Below, in pieces: positions 10,498 to 22,272 of a stretch of DNA of 64,000 bases. Made by a program: the position numbers and the translations under genes. Location of the stretch: the NCBI GenBank assembly GCA_015499995.1, contig JADNRV010000055.1, positions 186,001 to 250,000 of the forward strand, in the 5' to 3' direction. A model generated the notes under the pieces. It did no database searches. It was not told the DNA's origin and saw only the letters and a program-made list of their open reading frames with translations. Every line of letters starts with the position of its first letter. Within the stretch, counting starts at the first letter, position 1. The DNA comes from Flammula alnicola (taxonomy: Eukaryota; Basidiomycota; Agaricomycetes; Agaricales; Strophariaceae).

Positions 10498-11469
10498 ATG
10501 GCTGTTACACCTCGACCCCCAAAAAACATATGGGTAGCGGCAGGCGATGGTGACCTTGATAGAGTCCGGGTATGTTCTCCATTGCCTCAAACGCACTCTC
10601 AATAACATCGATTTGCAAGTAGCAACTAATAGAGCTTGAATGCAAGTCTTTTTTTTTACTTGCCGGAGTTTGCTCGTTCAAATCGATAATCAAAATCTCC
10701 ATTTAGCCCTCTCTCCCAACACGCCAGACCAGCACACTTACACTCCAATGTAACCCTCCTTCCTCGTGTAACAAAGCCCACTCTGACGACCATCGAGGCA
10801 TGCTGCCGCTTCATACGGCCATATACATGTCCTGGAATATCTTATATCCTGTGGTCAGCCTTCTCTCCGTCTATTCCCTCCATGACTTTATACCAATGTG
10901 TCAAATATTCCGTAGGCGGCGACGTAAATATCACTGACAATGACGGTGACACACCCCTCTACACCGTCGAAAATTTAGAGACTGCACGTTACCTCGTTGA
11001 GCATGGTGCAGTCGTGGCACGTCAAAATCTCGAGGGCGTTTCAGTGGGTCTTACATACGGCCATATGGGTTTTTCTAAAACTCTACTAAACGTTTCACAA
11101 AAGGTAATAGACCACCTGACTGAGGACTTCCCTCAAGTTGCGGACTATCTGCGGTCGACGCTGGATCCTTCTACCCTTACTGCCCCTGCAGCCCAGACAA
11201 CTGCCGCGCCTTCGCAGCATTCACAAAATGTAGCTTCTGAACAACTCACATCTGCGCTGATGTCATCAGTGCAGGAGATCATGCAGCGGGCCGAAGCCGA
11301 AGGTCGCGATCCTGAAGAAGAGCTTCGGCAGGCTGTTAGCAGGACCGTCCTCCAAGGCGTCCTCACAGGTTTCGAGATGACCACCGACGACGACGATAGT
11401 CCCAGGGCCGCCGGCGCGCAAGACGATACACCATCAAAACGCTCAAGAATGGACGATGGTTCTGTCTAG
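10498..11469 (+). CDS. Small ankyrin-repeat protein, Yar1-like
   Basis: Seen: the start MAVTPRPPKNIWVAAGDGDL is followed by ankyrin units rebuilt across short introns: TYTPM-HAAASYGHIHVLEYLIS, then DVNITDNDGDTPLYTVEN and ETARYLVEHGAVVARQN. The C-terminal half (after about residue 130) is Ser/Ala-rich and helical, with EIMQRAEAEGRDPEEELRQA and an acidic DDDD patch. A single array of two to three repeats plus such a tail fits the small cytosolic ankyrin family that includes yeast Yar1, the chaperone of ribosomal protein uS3. That role is inferred from architecture only. Introns lie near 10569-10630, 10748-10799 and 10848-10908; the last exon runs to TAG at 11469. Confidence 0.72.
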
Positions 11470-12465
11470 AATGTATTTCTACCGATTGAGATGACATATC
11501 TGTGCTGTATATATATCTCATAGTTTCTCCGATAATCGTCTTCGAAGCCCTGGCTGATTTAAACGCTGCATGGACAATTCGATCTGATTTTGTGATCATG
11601 ATCAGAAGTCATCGCTGATTGATCGTGATCAGGAGCACAAGTGCTTGTCGATCATCATCATCATCAGGGTAGAAAGTGTCATCTGCGCTATTGATATCGA
11701 GTTCGAATTCCCGGACCGTTGATGAGGAAGGCATGGGCCGGTGGTTTGTGAGAAGATATTCATTCTATTTAATTATTACGAGATTATATCTTAGAAACTA
11801 TGTTAGAGTGATCTTTGGATGAGTTTTGGGAGATGATCGATGAGCATTGACATTGCTGTGATATCTTATCGAGGAGACACTGATGGGCTATAGCACCCGA
11901 ATCTTCCATAACGAAATTCCTTTTCGGGGAATGAGCATTGAGCCCATCCCCCCAAAATCAAAAGCGTTGTGGAGCAGGCGCTCAGGACTGAGAGCAGCCA
12001 GCGCCTATTTTATACAACGGTTTTCCATAGCATGGATTCTACCTCAATCACCTTTTACACAAAAATAGTACTTAGGCTAAAGAACTGATTAACAATTCGG
12101 AGGCAAAATTGACAGGAAAAATCTTGTTTAAACAGAATGGATTTCGTCTCCGTCTTGTATCAGTTAACGTCCATCACGCTCTATCACGCTCCAGTCATCC
12201 ATATTCAGTTGTGCATGAAGAATTGGGATAACACGTGGTGAACGATAATTGACGCGTTATTTGTTCTGAACAAACACGGAACACTCGGAGTTAGCTTTTT
12301 GAAACTTTATCGTCAGTCTGGCGCTAAACCTAGTTCTAGTCTCTCACCATCAGGGAAAACCACAATCTCTACTGCTCTGAAATCGACTAGGAAGGGCTTG
12401 CTTTATCTCTCTTAAACTAAAAAAGCCAACTTTATCTCTAAATCCCTCTCCCAGGACAACATTCT
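11470..12465. other. Intergenic region before PRMT5
   Basis: AT-rich flank with a GATCA/ATCATGATCA-rich patch at 11595-11670 and no convincing coding frame. The poly-pyrimidine segment at 12330-12460 probably belongs to the PRMT5 promoter or leader. Confidence 0.5.
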
Positions 12466-15400
12466 ATGGATTATCAAGACGCCTCAGCTTGGGATCCATG
12501 TGCGACGCTTGCCACATCTCTAACCCTCGAGGATCTCTCCAAAGCGTCCCACCTGCTCCAACACTCCGATTCGGAGCAATACGAAACCCCAGTGCTTAAA
12601 CTCGTCGGAGATGCTAAAGAGAAAGGCTACAAACGGGTATGCATGCCCCTCACCACGGAGAAATGGAAGCAGCGGTGGTCGGAGATGTGTCTGCTTCCCA
12701 CGGAGAGCAGCGAACAGGACAAGGAGTCTGCGGCGAAGACTGCAGAGGCTTGGAGGTTGAATCCTGCGTTCCATAGAGAGGAGGTGACGATTACGCGTTT
12801 AGGTGTGTGCTGAATGATTTGGGTTTTTTGTCGATCTGCTTTCCTGAAAGTTTCTCCGCATTAGATGAAGCTGAAGGTGTCATTTCGATGATTTCAGATT
12901 GGTTGGAGCTCGATGCAGCTGACGATTGGGTTCGCCACGATGCGGAGATTGTACGCGCACTATCACATTTCTTCTTTCGTATATTAATGATATTTCGTAT
13001 TTCCACAGGCATTGAAACAAGAACTGGCCTATGCTTCTTATCTCAACATACACACTGCCATCCTTCCTCCACCTCGGAACCGCGATCACGTCGCGTCCTA
13101 CGCTCGCATCGTCAATTCGTGCCTCAGCAAATCTCCCTACATCTATCTCTCCATACGACTGCCCATCTACAATCCATCTGCATTCCATCCGGCTTCACCA
13201 GTATCTGCACTCCCTCCTGCTTCGCCTGTAGGCGGTCTGTCTCCCGATGCTAGATCAAGGTCTACCCCTTCATTTGTGATCTCCGAGAGCGAGCAGCCAC
13301 AATCTACCTCAGGAGCATCTCTCAATGCGACTTGGGAGATGTGGGATGTTATAAGATCAATGTGCGACTATAACCCCAGGTTAACCTTGAGTAATGCATT
13401 TTCATCCTCATGTTATGACTTTATCTGACCCTTTTAACCGTCATAAGCCCTCGATCTCTCTCCAGCGCTGCCTACCACCCTCGGTGTACTTAGCAAATGG
13501 GCTGCCGAGTCCGTGCGCCACGTATTCCTCCCGTCCTCTACGTTCATCGCGAACATGAAAGGCTACCCCGTGCTTCCGAAGCCGACCCAGCAGTTCATCC
13601 GTGACAGCATGATAGCAAGTTTTTCCCTCCCACGGAGCAAGATACTGACAAATTTAACTGCAGCGCATCCTACTTACATAGCATCGACCAACGATTATCC
13701 TCGCTGAGGTGGGCGATGGGCACCACTCGCGCGGAGGCGAGGCGGCGTATTCGCAGTATGTGCGGCATTTGGAGAAGACTAGCGCGGCGGTGCAGGCTAC
13801 GAGGAAGGCTGGGACGGTCGAGAATTTCGCGCAGGGGTATCAAGATTATTTGCAGGCTCCGTTGCAGGTGAGGATACAGCAAGGGTTATGTCCAACAACT
13901 AGGCTGATTGAATGGATGACTAGCCTTTGATGGATAATTTACCAAGTATTACTTATCAGACATTCGAACAAGATCCTGTCAAGTACGCTCAGTACGAAGA
14001 GGTACGTTGGCGATTTCTCTCACTTACTTAATTATCCTTAACTCTATTCGATAGGCAATGTATAGAGCCTTCCTTGATCGACCGGACGGAGAGAAAGTGT
14101 ACGCATACATTCGCATTCTTTCTCGATACTTGGTATTGACATTGACATTTTCCCAGTGTCGTTTGTGTTGCAGGAGCAGGTCGAGGTCCTCTCGTAGCGC
14201 GATGCTTCAAGGCGCTCGAGAGAGCCAACCGTGAAGCAACGGTCATCGCCGTCGAAAAGAACCCGAATGCTTTTGTCACGTACGTATTTCTTACTGGCTG
14301 ATACACGACATTTTCTGAATGTGGATGAACTTAGGCTACAGCATAGGCAAGCAACGGAATGGAACAATAAAGTCAAACTATGCTTTGGGGATATGCGCGT
14401 CATCGACGTGCCAGAAAAGGCCGATATTCTTGTCAGCGAACTCCTAGGATCATTCGGAGACAATGAACTCAGTCCAGAATGCCTTGATGGCGCCACGAGA
14501 TTCTTGAAGCGTGCGTATGCTTGCAATGTACAGCGCATATATTCACCGATTTCTTTTTTCTCCCCTTAAATCGATAGCGAGTGGGATATCTATACCATCA
14601 TCTTATACAGCACATCTAGCACCACTTTCCTCGTCAAAGCTATACAACGAAGCACGATCAACCAAAAATGACAAGAGTCTGGAGACACCCTATGTTGTCA
14701 TGTTCCAGGCGGTCAACATACTGAGTGGGACAAAAGCGTCTGCCGATGGGCGATGTGGACCTCAGGTCCAAGAATGTTGGGAATTCGAACATCCAAGGAG
14801 GGATGCTGTCCTCGATTCGCGTGGTACGCCGGTTTTTCTGTGGTTGAGAGTTGATGTACATATATGTGCATTTAAATAGGTCTTCCGTTGACCAACAGCC
14901 ACAATGCTCGTTCGGCAAACCTGCGTTTCTATATTCCGCATGCTGGGATTCTACAGTACGTCCCTATTTTGATGCATGGTTGATTGGCGCTGAAGCATGG
15001 CCTCAGTGGACTCGCAGGATATTTCGAAGCGGTAAGCCTACATTTCACTTGCGTCTTGGATTTTCTTGGGATATGAACTCATTTTACTAGGTCTTGTACG
15101 GAAACATCGGACTGAGCATCCATCCTCAACGAAAAGACCAAGTCTCGAAAGATATGCTAAGCTGGTTCCCGCTCTTCTTTCCTTTCAAAGTTCGTGCAAT
15201 CTTCAACGACGTACGAGTTTTTCGGCGCTAACGATATGTGAAGGAACCGTTGTACCTGCCTAGCAATTCAGAGCTGCAGGTCTCAATTTGGCGCCTCACC
15301 AATGACCGCCAAGTATGGTACGAATGGCACGCCGAATCGTTTATTTCAATCCCGGCTACGGCAGGTGTCAGCGAAGAATTGTTATTGGGACAACCTTTCA

Positions 15401-15603
15401 GCGCAAGCTTATCAACGTCAACATTCTCGTCTATGGGGGCTCCAAGTCCACTGGTTGACTCCAGGGAGCTAACACATTTAGACACCAATAGGCTGTCAGC
15501 ATATGACCACGCCGCGTCGGGCAGTGCAGATTATGAGACGGTCAAGATAGGCCATACGAGCCTGCACAATCCAGGTGGTCGAAGCAGTTGGATTGGGCTA
15601 TGA
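12466..15603 (+). CDS. skb1: Protein arginine methyltransferase 5 (type II)
   Basis: PRMT5/Skb1/Hsl7 makes symmetric dimethylarginine on histones and spliceosomal Sm proteins. Seen: the N-terminal region ([20 protein letters not shown]) contains [16 protein letters not shown], as in the TIM-barrel domain. The SAM-binding motif [10 protein letters not shown] starts near 14170, followed by [11 protein letters not shown]. The catalytic double-E loop reads [15 protein letters not shown]. The C-terminal beta-barrel follows, with [13 protein letters not shown] [20 protein letters not shown] and [20 protein letters not shown]. The order and spacing match PRMT5, not type I enzymes. Introns are numerous and short. 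The start ATG at 12466 follows a long T/C-rich leader; stop TGA is at 15601-15603. Confidence 0.93.
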
Positions 15604-16012
15604 GGCTGACCCGATTGGCGTTTCAGCGTGCTTGGCTGACAGTCATACTAAAACGAGGCGCAAACCGAATGCGACAGCCTTTTTGCTACGGTTTTCCCTG
15701 AATTTCCGGGCCAGACTGTTGTAGTATAGCATTTCATGTGAATCATGACTAGGCGGATTTCCATAACAAACCGTGTGGACATTTTTAGAATAGGATAGAG
15801 TTATCGTTCTTTCTTGGTTGTCCGCCACAGCTGTGCCCGATTGAATTTTGGACTAGCGATCGATGCGGCGGACATTGAATGCGGCTGACCTCCAGGTATA
15901 GTATATAGACCTCTCTTTCCTGTCTTTTCGTTCTCCATCTTCTCTCCTCTATTCCAACAATCCTATAAGCCTTATTTGCTTTGCCCGCCAGTCTATTCAT
16001 TCATCCATCAAC
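15604..16012. promoter_or_regulatory. Upstream region of the Kre9/Knh1-like gene
   Basis: About 400 bp between the PRMT5 stop and the next start. A TATA-like stretch (GGTATAGTATATAGAC, 15895-15910) lies about 105 bp before the start codon, followed by a strong CT-rich leader at 15910-16010. This layout fits a highly expressed fungal promoter. Confidence 0.55.
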
Positions 16013-17172
16013 ATGAAGTACTTTGCCGCCGTTGCCGCCCTCGTCTCTGTCGTTCCCAGAATCGTATCGTTGACTATCAACACACCGTAAGTCTGGATCA
16101 ACCCGCCTTTGCTATATAACTAACATATATGCTATCTCATCAGTTCCAGCGTGGTTCAATGTGGTACGCACCTTCCTTTTGACACCCCGCCACAACATTC
16201 TCTAACCCAACAACCGTTTAGAACCCCAGCTGCTCTCCTGGGCTGAGGGTACAGGGCCCTATTACTTGAGCATTATTCCTGGTACGCATTTCCATGATCC
16301 GACTCTGTTCTAAGTGACTCATATTTTTCTCTTCAAGGCGGTCAAGCTGGTGCAGCTCCGGTGAGTTGCAAGACCTCCATCATAAAACTACCTGATTAGG
16401 TATCTAAATTGACTTTTGGGATCAGATCAAAACCTTCGACACCCAATCAGGCACCAGCATGACTTGGCGTGCAGTCGATATCCCAGCGGGAACCAGTATG
16501 TACGTGTTATTTTTCATTTTTTCATTCGAGGTTGTTCTAATATCCCTCTCAGTACGTGTGTTCTGAAAGATAGCACTGGAAATACGGCATACACGGATAA
16601 GGTCAACGTTCAACAAGGCTCTGATTCATCGTACGCTCTTTCTTTGTGCTTTTCGTTTATGTTACTAATTGCCCTCCAGTTGCCTGAATGGTGGATCTTC
16701 AGCGGCGTCATTGGACACGATCAGCTCAGCCAACGCAGGCGCTGTCAGTGCCCCGGTTGCGACCCAAGCTGCGGATGCCACATCTGCTGGCACCGTTAAC
16801 TCGACTGGCACTACCCAAGCCGCCGTTGGAACTGGAACTGGTGCTACCACCGCGTACGTTGTATCTCTGTTTCATAGACTCTGTACTCAACCTATATCTA
16901 GGCGTGCGACTCCTTCTGTCGGACAGGCGGCTACTCAGACCCCGTCGAGGCCTGTTGGTACACCGGTTGCCGGAACGACCTCCGCTCCTCGCCCCGCCAC
17001 TACCAACATCTCAGGCGCAGAATCGCGCTTCAGCATCGGTGGCTTTGGGTTTGCTGGCTTCTTGGGTCTCTTGGGGCCATGTTCCTGTAAATCATTTTTC
17101 GATATTCTTTTGGATCGGACGGAGATTTTGGATACCATATTTCGTATTTTAATTTTTATGACCTTCCTTTAA
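16013..17172 (+). CDS. Ser/Thr-rich secreted wall protein, Kre9/Knh1 domain, probable GPI anchor
   Basis: Seen: signal peptide MKYFAAVAALVSVVPRIVSL, then a Kre9/Knh1-type N-terminal domain rebuilt over tiny exons: INTPSSVVQCEPQLLSW, GPYYLSIIPGGQAGAAP, TWRAVDIPAGTSI and VLKDSTGNTAYTDKVNVQ. A Ser/Thr/Ala-rich O-glycosylation stretch of about 100 residues follows (TQAADATSAGTVNSTGTT and onward). The end is glycine/hydrophobic (GGFGFAGFLGLLG). Such proteins are secreted or GPI-anchored at the cell surface and linked to glucan assembly. In the frame used here the tail runs on to 17172 as PCSCKSFFDILL. In the neighbouring frame it would end GLLGAMFL-stop at 17090, a far more typical GPI tail. The G run at 17072-17076 is the likely slip site. 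At least six introns are present. Confidence 0.78.
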
Positions 17173-17531
17173 ACACCTACTAGACTTTTGGCAACAACAT
17201 CACTATCACTATTCATTCATTTATTTATTTATGACCACCACACATCATGGCTTTTAGTAGGTGGCGAGCTCAACGACTCAGGCTCCTGGTTCAAGCTTCA
17301 AGGTCCGCTAGCTGAAGTAGCGGTTACGTAATATCGACGCGGAATTTCAAGTTTGATTAATGATATAGAATCTTTAATATCCCCCTTCATCCAGTCACGT
17401 GACAGAATAGCCGAAAGCAGCTTCAAGTTGAATCGAATCATCTCTTCTCTAAGTACTTATGATCTTTCCTGCTTGACAATCGCCGGTCGCATTTTACCTG
17501 GAATACCAGTAATCGAGTGGGCCATCTGATA
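17173..17531. other. Short spacer before the CCDC174-like gene
   Basis: AT-rich 3' flank with tandem TTTATTTATTTATTT at 17218-17232, followed by the promoter of the next gene. No coding evidence. Confidence 0.5.
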
Positions 17532-19148
17532 ATGTCGCACGCAAGTAAATCGAAGGCAAAAGGTATCAGCGCAAGCTCTTTCTTCGACCTCAAGGCCGAG
17601 CTTTCTAAACAAGAAGCCGACTTCGCCAAAGCAAAGACTGCAGGCAAGAGTATTGCCATCGTTGGAGGAGTCAAACGTCCAGAAAAAGTATGTCACTCAG
17701 CGAACGCCAGGACTTCCTTCCTGTCCATTGACTATCCATTACTTATAGAAACCGACGGTGTGGGCACGCCAGAATAAAGGTGTCAATGCTCGAGCAGGGC
17801 GGGATGTCGAACTCGAAGAAATCAGTAAACCCACTCTTGAATCGGCGCGCGCAGCTCTTGAGAGAAAAGCTAAGATCTACGAAAAGCTGAGGAAAGGGAA
17901 GACTGGAGGTCTGAATGATGCACAGTACGATGCTCTCTTGGTTGATGTACGTTTAACATCCACTGGCTCTGCTTTTCCTTGCTAATTCTTTACATGCTTC
18001 TGTTCCAGTTCGACGAATCAAATGCAAAGACTGCCAAGTATTACGAATCAGATAGCAATGACGAGGATGAGAGTTTGGTAGTGCCAAAGCGCCCTCTTGA
18101 CGTATGCTCTTGTTTCGTATATACTCTATCGTCGATTCTCCACTAACATATGTCACAGGATGACCCTCTTGTAGAATACGAGGATGAATTTGGACGGATA
18201 CGAACAGCACCTCGGTCTGAGGTTCCTCGAAATTTAATGCTAAACCGCGAAGATGAAGTTGATGAAGACGAGTAAGCTAAACATATAAACCGATATAATT
18301 CTGAGACTGATTATTTTTCTTTCTTCATTAAGGGATATTATCATACGTCAGCAATATCTTCTAGGTTCATTTGATTTATTAAACTCATTCCCTAATCTAC
18401 AGGCAATCCTGTAAACCATTTCCCAACTTATCAGCCATCAGAGGAACGCATAGCTGAGATTGCAAAAGCGCATGCTGAAGAAAACAATCCACTTGGCGTG
18501 CATTATGATGCTTCCAAAGAAGTCCGTGCTAAAGGAGCTGGTTTCTACCAATTTTCTGCGGACGAGGAGACAAGGGCAGCACAAATGGAAGAGTTGAAGG
18601 CGTCTCGAGAGGAAACTGAACGGAAGAGGCAGGAATTAGGAGCAGAGGACGTTAGACCTGGCGAAGTTGAGGGCATGAGAGATGGAGAGGCAGCTACTGG
18701 GACTGGAAAAAGTAGGGCAATGGAAAAGCGGAAAAGAGAAATCGAGGAGCGGAGGAAGTTGCTCGAGGCAAAGAGAAGGAAACTAAAACAAGACGATGGC
18801 CTGGCACCGATCTCAAACGCTAGCTCCAGTGCTATAGCGCCAATACCCAAAGCAATTACTCGGCATGCATCCAGACTGTCAGGGAATCAGGGAGCAACCG
18901 CGTCTGATGATCCATTTACTTCGTTGGAAGCCCAGTCATCGACAGGTACGGGAAAAGGCGAAGATACCCACCTTCATAGTGATCCTTTCGCCGCTTTGGA
19001 AGCACAAACCTCGGCTCCAACCAAAAGCAAAGGGAAGAACAAGGCTGTACCTGTTGAAACGAAGCAGAATCCTTCTTGGCTGGGTTGGAACAAGAATTTC
19101 TGGGTTCAAGGATCAAGAAGCAAAGCTGAGCACCATCGAGCAATGTAA
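17532..19148 (+). CDS. CCDC174-like (DUF4078) nuclear protein
   Basis: Seen: the start MSHASKSKAKGISASSFFDL continues with KAELSKQEADFAKAK, a pattern shared with the CCDC174 family, then NKGVNARAGRDVELE, a helical ERKAKIYEKLRKGKTGGL segment and an acidic patch (YESDSNDEDESL). A later conserved block includes VRAKGAGFYQFSADEETRAA followed by QMEELKASREETERKRQEL, the diagnostic CCDC174/DUF4078 sequence. The C-terminus is a charged coiled coil (KRKREIEERRKLLEAKRRKL) followed by a polar tail. In animals CCDC174 is linked to the exon-junction complex and splicing; the fungal role is inferred. An in-frame ATG 15 bp upstream (17517) is possible, but the Met-Ser start matches better. Introns are near 17685-17750, 17946-18008, 18102-18160 and 18270-18402. 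Confidence 0.78.
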
Positions 19149-19207
19149 ATTGATTTGTCATTTTCGTCCTTCCATTATTCATATCATTGCAGTCATACAT
19201 CGCCCAC

Positions 19208-20372
19208 CTACCGCGCCTCTAGAACCAATCTTTCAGGGCAACGCAACGAAAATCGATTGCCCGCTTGTTCGTATGTGACAAATGCCTCGCCTCGGCGCCA
19301 TTGTCGCTCTTCAACCTTCTCTCTGCCTTCCACGACATCTTTCATGAAGGCTATCGCGGCCAACAGAACATTAAGTGCCGGTCGGAGAGCGGTTACATGC
19401 CCAGAGTTAATAAGCACCTCCGACGGCAGTGCCCCATCTCTCGAGGACGCCACCAACTCGTTCTTCTCCTTCACGAAGGAGACCAAGAATTCCATCGAGG
19501 AAAACCATGTAACGATCGATCCTTGACTTGGAAAAATGATGTGTTCGTATTCGTAGAGCGAATCTCCCACGTAGAGCATCATTTCTGCTTCATCGAACAG
19601 CGCAATTTCGTCTGGGGTGTGTCCAGGAGTATGCAAAATCGTCACGCCAAGGGGACTCTTGTTCGAGTCCGAGGAGGTGATGGCGTGCCGATGCGGAACA
19701 AGTGTAGGCATGTACTTGGGCGTCTCGATACCCATAGGCTTGCAGAGTGAATGTTCTGGAATGGCATCTGGTGCGAGGAAGCTCGGGGAATGTCCTGACG
19801 CAAGGATCGGCCAATCCTTGCTGCTTTAGATGGTCATACGAGCTATCAGCTTCGAAGGCTCAACAAAGTTGAACATGGGTCTTGCTCACAAATCTTCGAC
19901 GCCCACTAGACATAAAAGGAATCAGTCCTGCCATATTCGCGGAGTACGATATATCTTTGTCCTACGCACAAATATGATCGTAATGGCAATGAGTCAATGC
20001 CACTACATACCCCATTCTTCCCGCTTCATTCAAAGGTGACCCGTTATTATCAGCGATCTTCACAGTTTCAATAAATTCCCGCAAGCTCTTGATCGTAATG
20101 TCAGTGTCATTCGATGCACCTCCGCATCCGGTGTCAATGATCAGGATGGTGTTTGCATTGGGGACGACTTTCGCATAGATATGGGGGTGTTCTGAGTATA
20201 TGTCGTCGTATTCTTTGATGAGAAATGTGCTGGGTGTCAAGCGAGATGCATGGAAAGCAGGTTTGCCTATGAGATTGAGCTCGATCGTTTGAGTAGAGGA
20301 GTACAGTAGATAACTGATAACTGCGAAAAAACCCCCGGCTGCCCAGAGCAACGTTTCAAAAGCAGTGAGCAT
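19208..20372 (-). CDS. Membrane-anchored metallo-beta-lactamase-fold hydrolase
   Basis: Seen: an N-terminal membrane segment (TLLWAAGGFFAVISYLLYSS), then NTILIIDTGCGG and the metal-binding THCHYDHI (HxHxDH), and later LHTPGHTPDEIALFD and MMLYVGDSLYEYE, the third and fourth metal motifs of the MBL fold. Together they indicate an active binuclear-zinc hydrolase such as a glyoxalase II-like or lactonase-like enzyme. The substrate is not predictable. C-terminal residues run to TAG at 19208-19210, 59 bp from the stop of the convergent CCDC174-like gene. The start at 20372 gives the membrane segment directly. At least one intron lies between the HxHxDH exon and the following exon (around 19830-19960). 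Confidence 0.8.
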
Positions 20373-20462
20373 CGTGGTGAAGGCGAGGGAACAGGGTTGC
20401 GTCCGACGCGAGGCTCACCTCCACTTTCCCATCTTCTCCCATGACATCCAAGTGATATTTAG

Positions 20463-20738
20463 TCATCCCCCAGATACTGGGCAAATAACGCCAACTTCTT
20501 CCCCTCCCTTCAAGAGAACCGTCTCAGGGTCGTCCACCATTTCACAATCGACACTCCATCGACTCGTGTTCAGTATTGGCCCCAGATCGGTGTTCGGATG
20601 GCGTGAAACCAGTAATTCGACCAGCTCTGATAGTTTCAACCCATCATGAGGTAGAGGAACTTCTTCTGAAGTTGCCCCAGTAGTAGTAGAGGCAGCAGCG
20701 AAATACAGGACAGTGATCATTCCTTTTGGATTAGACAT
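20463..20738 (-). CDS. MOCS2A: Molybdopterin synthase sulfur-carrier subunit (MoaD/MOCS2A type)
   Basis: A 91-residue ubiquitin-like sulfur carrier for molybdenum-cofactor synthesis. Seen: MSNPKGMITVLYFAAASTTT, then a LKLSELVELLVSRHP helix, and it ends GEEVGVICPVSGG. The terminal Gly-Gly is the hallmark: it is adenylated, thiocarboxylated and then used by the large subunit to make molybdopterin. The start at 20738 gives the usual length. An upstream in-frame ATG at 20798 would add 20 residues (MTARTPTDSF...) with no obvious targeting function. Single exon. The large subunit is not seen in this window. Confidence 0.87.
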   Translation of the reverse strand: MSNPKGMITVLYFAAASTTTGATSEEVPLPHDGLKLSELVELLVSRHPNTDLGPILNTSRWSVDCEMVDDPETVLLKGGEEVGVICPVSGG

Positions 20739-20913
20739 GGTGAGGTGAATGTGAAGGCAAATAAAGCAAAATGAATCCGTCGGCGTCCTGGCCGTCATGC
20801 AGACAACCTGTTGGGTCTAAACAAATTACAATAATAATACATCAACGACAGTACTAGAATCGTAATTACGCAGGGAACCATGTCTCTTAGGTAAACTTAC
20901 TGTAGGTAAGAAT

Positions 20914-22007
20914 CTACAAAGGTTTACAGTCATCTCTTGTTTTCTGGTTCGTTGAACTACATATATTCTTCAACTCTACTGTCCACCAAATAGCCTTGGA
21001 TGTCTTTATCCAAACAATGTTTTCTTCGTCAACCAGATGGTTGGAAGTAGAAACCAGACCATCGAATGACGAAGGGTGATCGGCTAGATGACTGTTAGCA
21101 TTGAAGCAAATGAACAGCATTCGAAAACGTACTCAAATTCCATCGCAATCCAGATGTTGACAGAATCGTGAAGTCAACGCCAACAGGCAGAAGGCCGCAT
21201 GTCCTCCCCAATACGCTATGGTCGATTTCTATTTCATGCTCACCCTGAGGCGAGGCCAAATTGAAGGATGAGCTGCGATGTCAAACGTCAAAGGCTTAGT
21301 CTCCTTACATCATCGAGAACCCAGCCAATGTTATCGTCCGTAACTGCGAAAACACGGGCGCGTTTCTTGCGCAACTTGTGCAGATAAGAAAGGGTATGAA
21401 TGGTTTGGTCGAGACGACCAGACAAACCGCCGAGAAGGATGACAGGGTATTGCTGGATCACCGTCAGCTTCCCATGAGCGTTGTCATAATGGATTGGACT
21501 GCACTGGTGAATTTGCCGACTTCTCCAGTTCCTCCAGGGCAGACATGCATTTCATCAAATCTGTCGAGTCTTGACTGTCGTCTCGAATGACAGGGACACC
21601 CTGTATGCCATGCCGTGAATAAATTAGAGTTTGCACTTGTCTCATTTTGACTATTCTCCTCACAAGGGATTCATAATATGCCCAAACGTCTGGTCGTATT
21701 GAGTCCAAATCGCCCTTTATTAGATCAGGCAGAAATCTACACTCAACGGCATTCAATTTCTCTTTCTTTCTTCAACAAATCGAAGAGCTCACTTAGCGCG
21801 ATCCTGGGTGTCTTGAAAACTGTCGAAAAGGCGGTTGGCCCCTCCATCGGCGCAGCAGCGCCATTCGGTCGAGGACCAAAGCCTGTGAAGGAGTGAAAGG
21901 GAAAAGGGTTGATTCAAGATAATCAGAACGTGTCTAGAGTCGACAGGGTCTGTTCCTTGACTTCCACGAAGAAAATTCACATTCCAAGTGGTTGTTCTCG
22001 TGGTCAT
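20914..22007 (-). CDS. thi80: Thiamine pyrophosphokinase
   Basis: Transfers pyrophosphate from ATP to thiamine, making the cofactor TPP. Seen in order: WNVNFLRGSQ and HVLIILNQPF near the N-terminus, CADGGANRLFDSF, the catalytic-region motif LPDLIKGDLDSIRPDVWAYY, DSQDSTDLMKCMSALEEL, then ILLGGLSGRLDQTIHTLSYL and near the C-terminus TSNHLVDEENIVWIKTSKAI. All are signature TPK blocks in the right order. The introns are short. The start at 22007 (MTTRTTTWNVNFL) is preferred. An in-frame upstream ATG at 22052 adds 15 residues and cannot be excluded. Stop TAG at 20914. Confidence 0.9.
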
Positions 22008-22272
22008 CGTGAACGCGTGAACTGACGAAGCGGAGACAGCCGAACACTGCATCCATAGATGAGGTATCTTAAATAAGACGCCATCTTATCTCTTCATAGT
22101 AAATAACGCAAGCTGCATGAGTGTGATATATAGGTAAAAAAAAAAACAGGTATAACGGATCTAACAACGATAGTAAACCAGATGAGGAGGCGTAAGTACA
22201 TGCAAAAAGACTTCCTTGAGGCTATGCTAGGCTATATCTTACAGAGTCAACAAGTTCTAAATGTCCTCCCTC

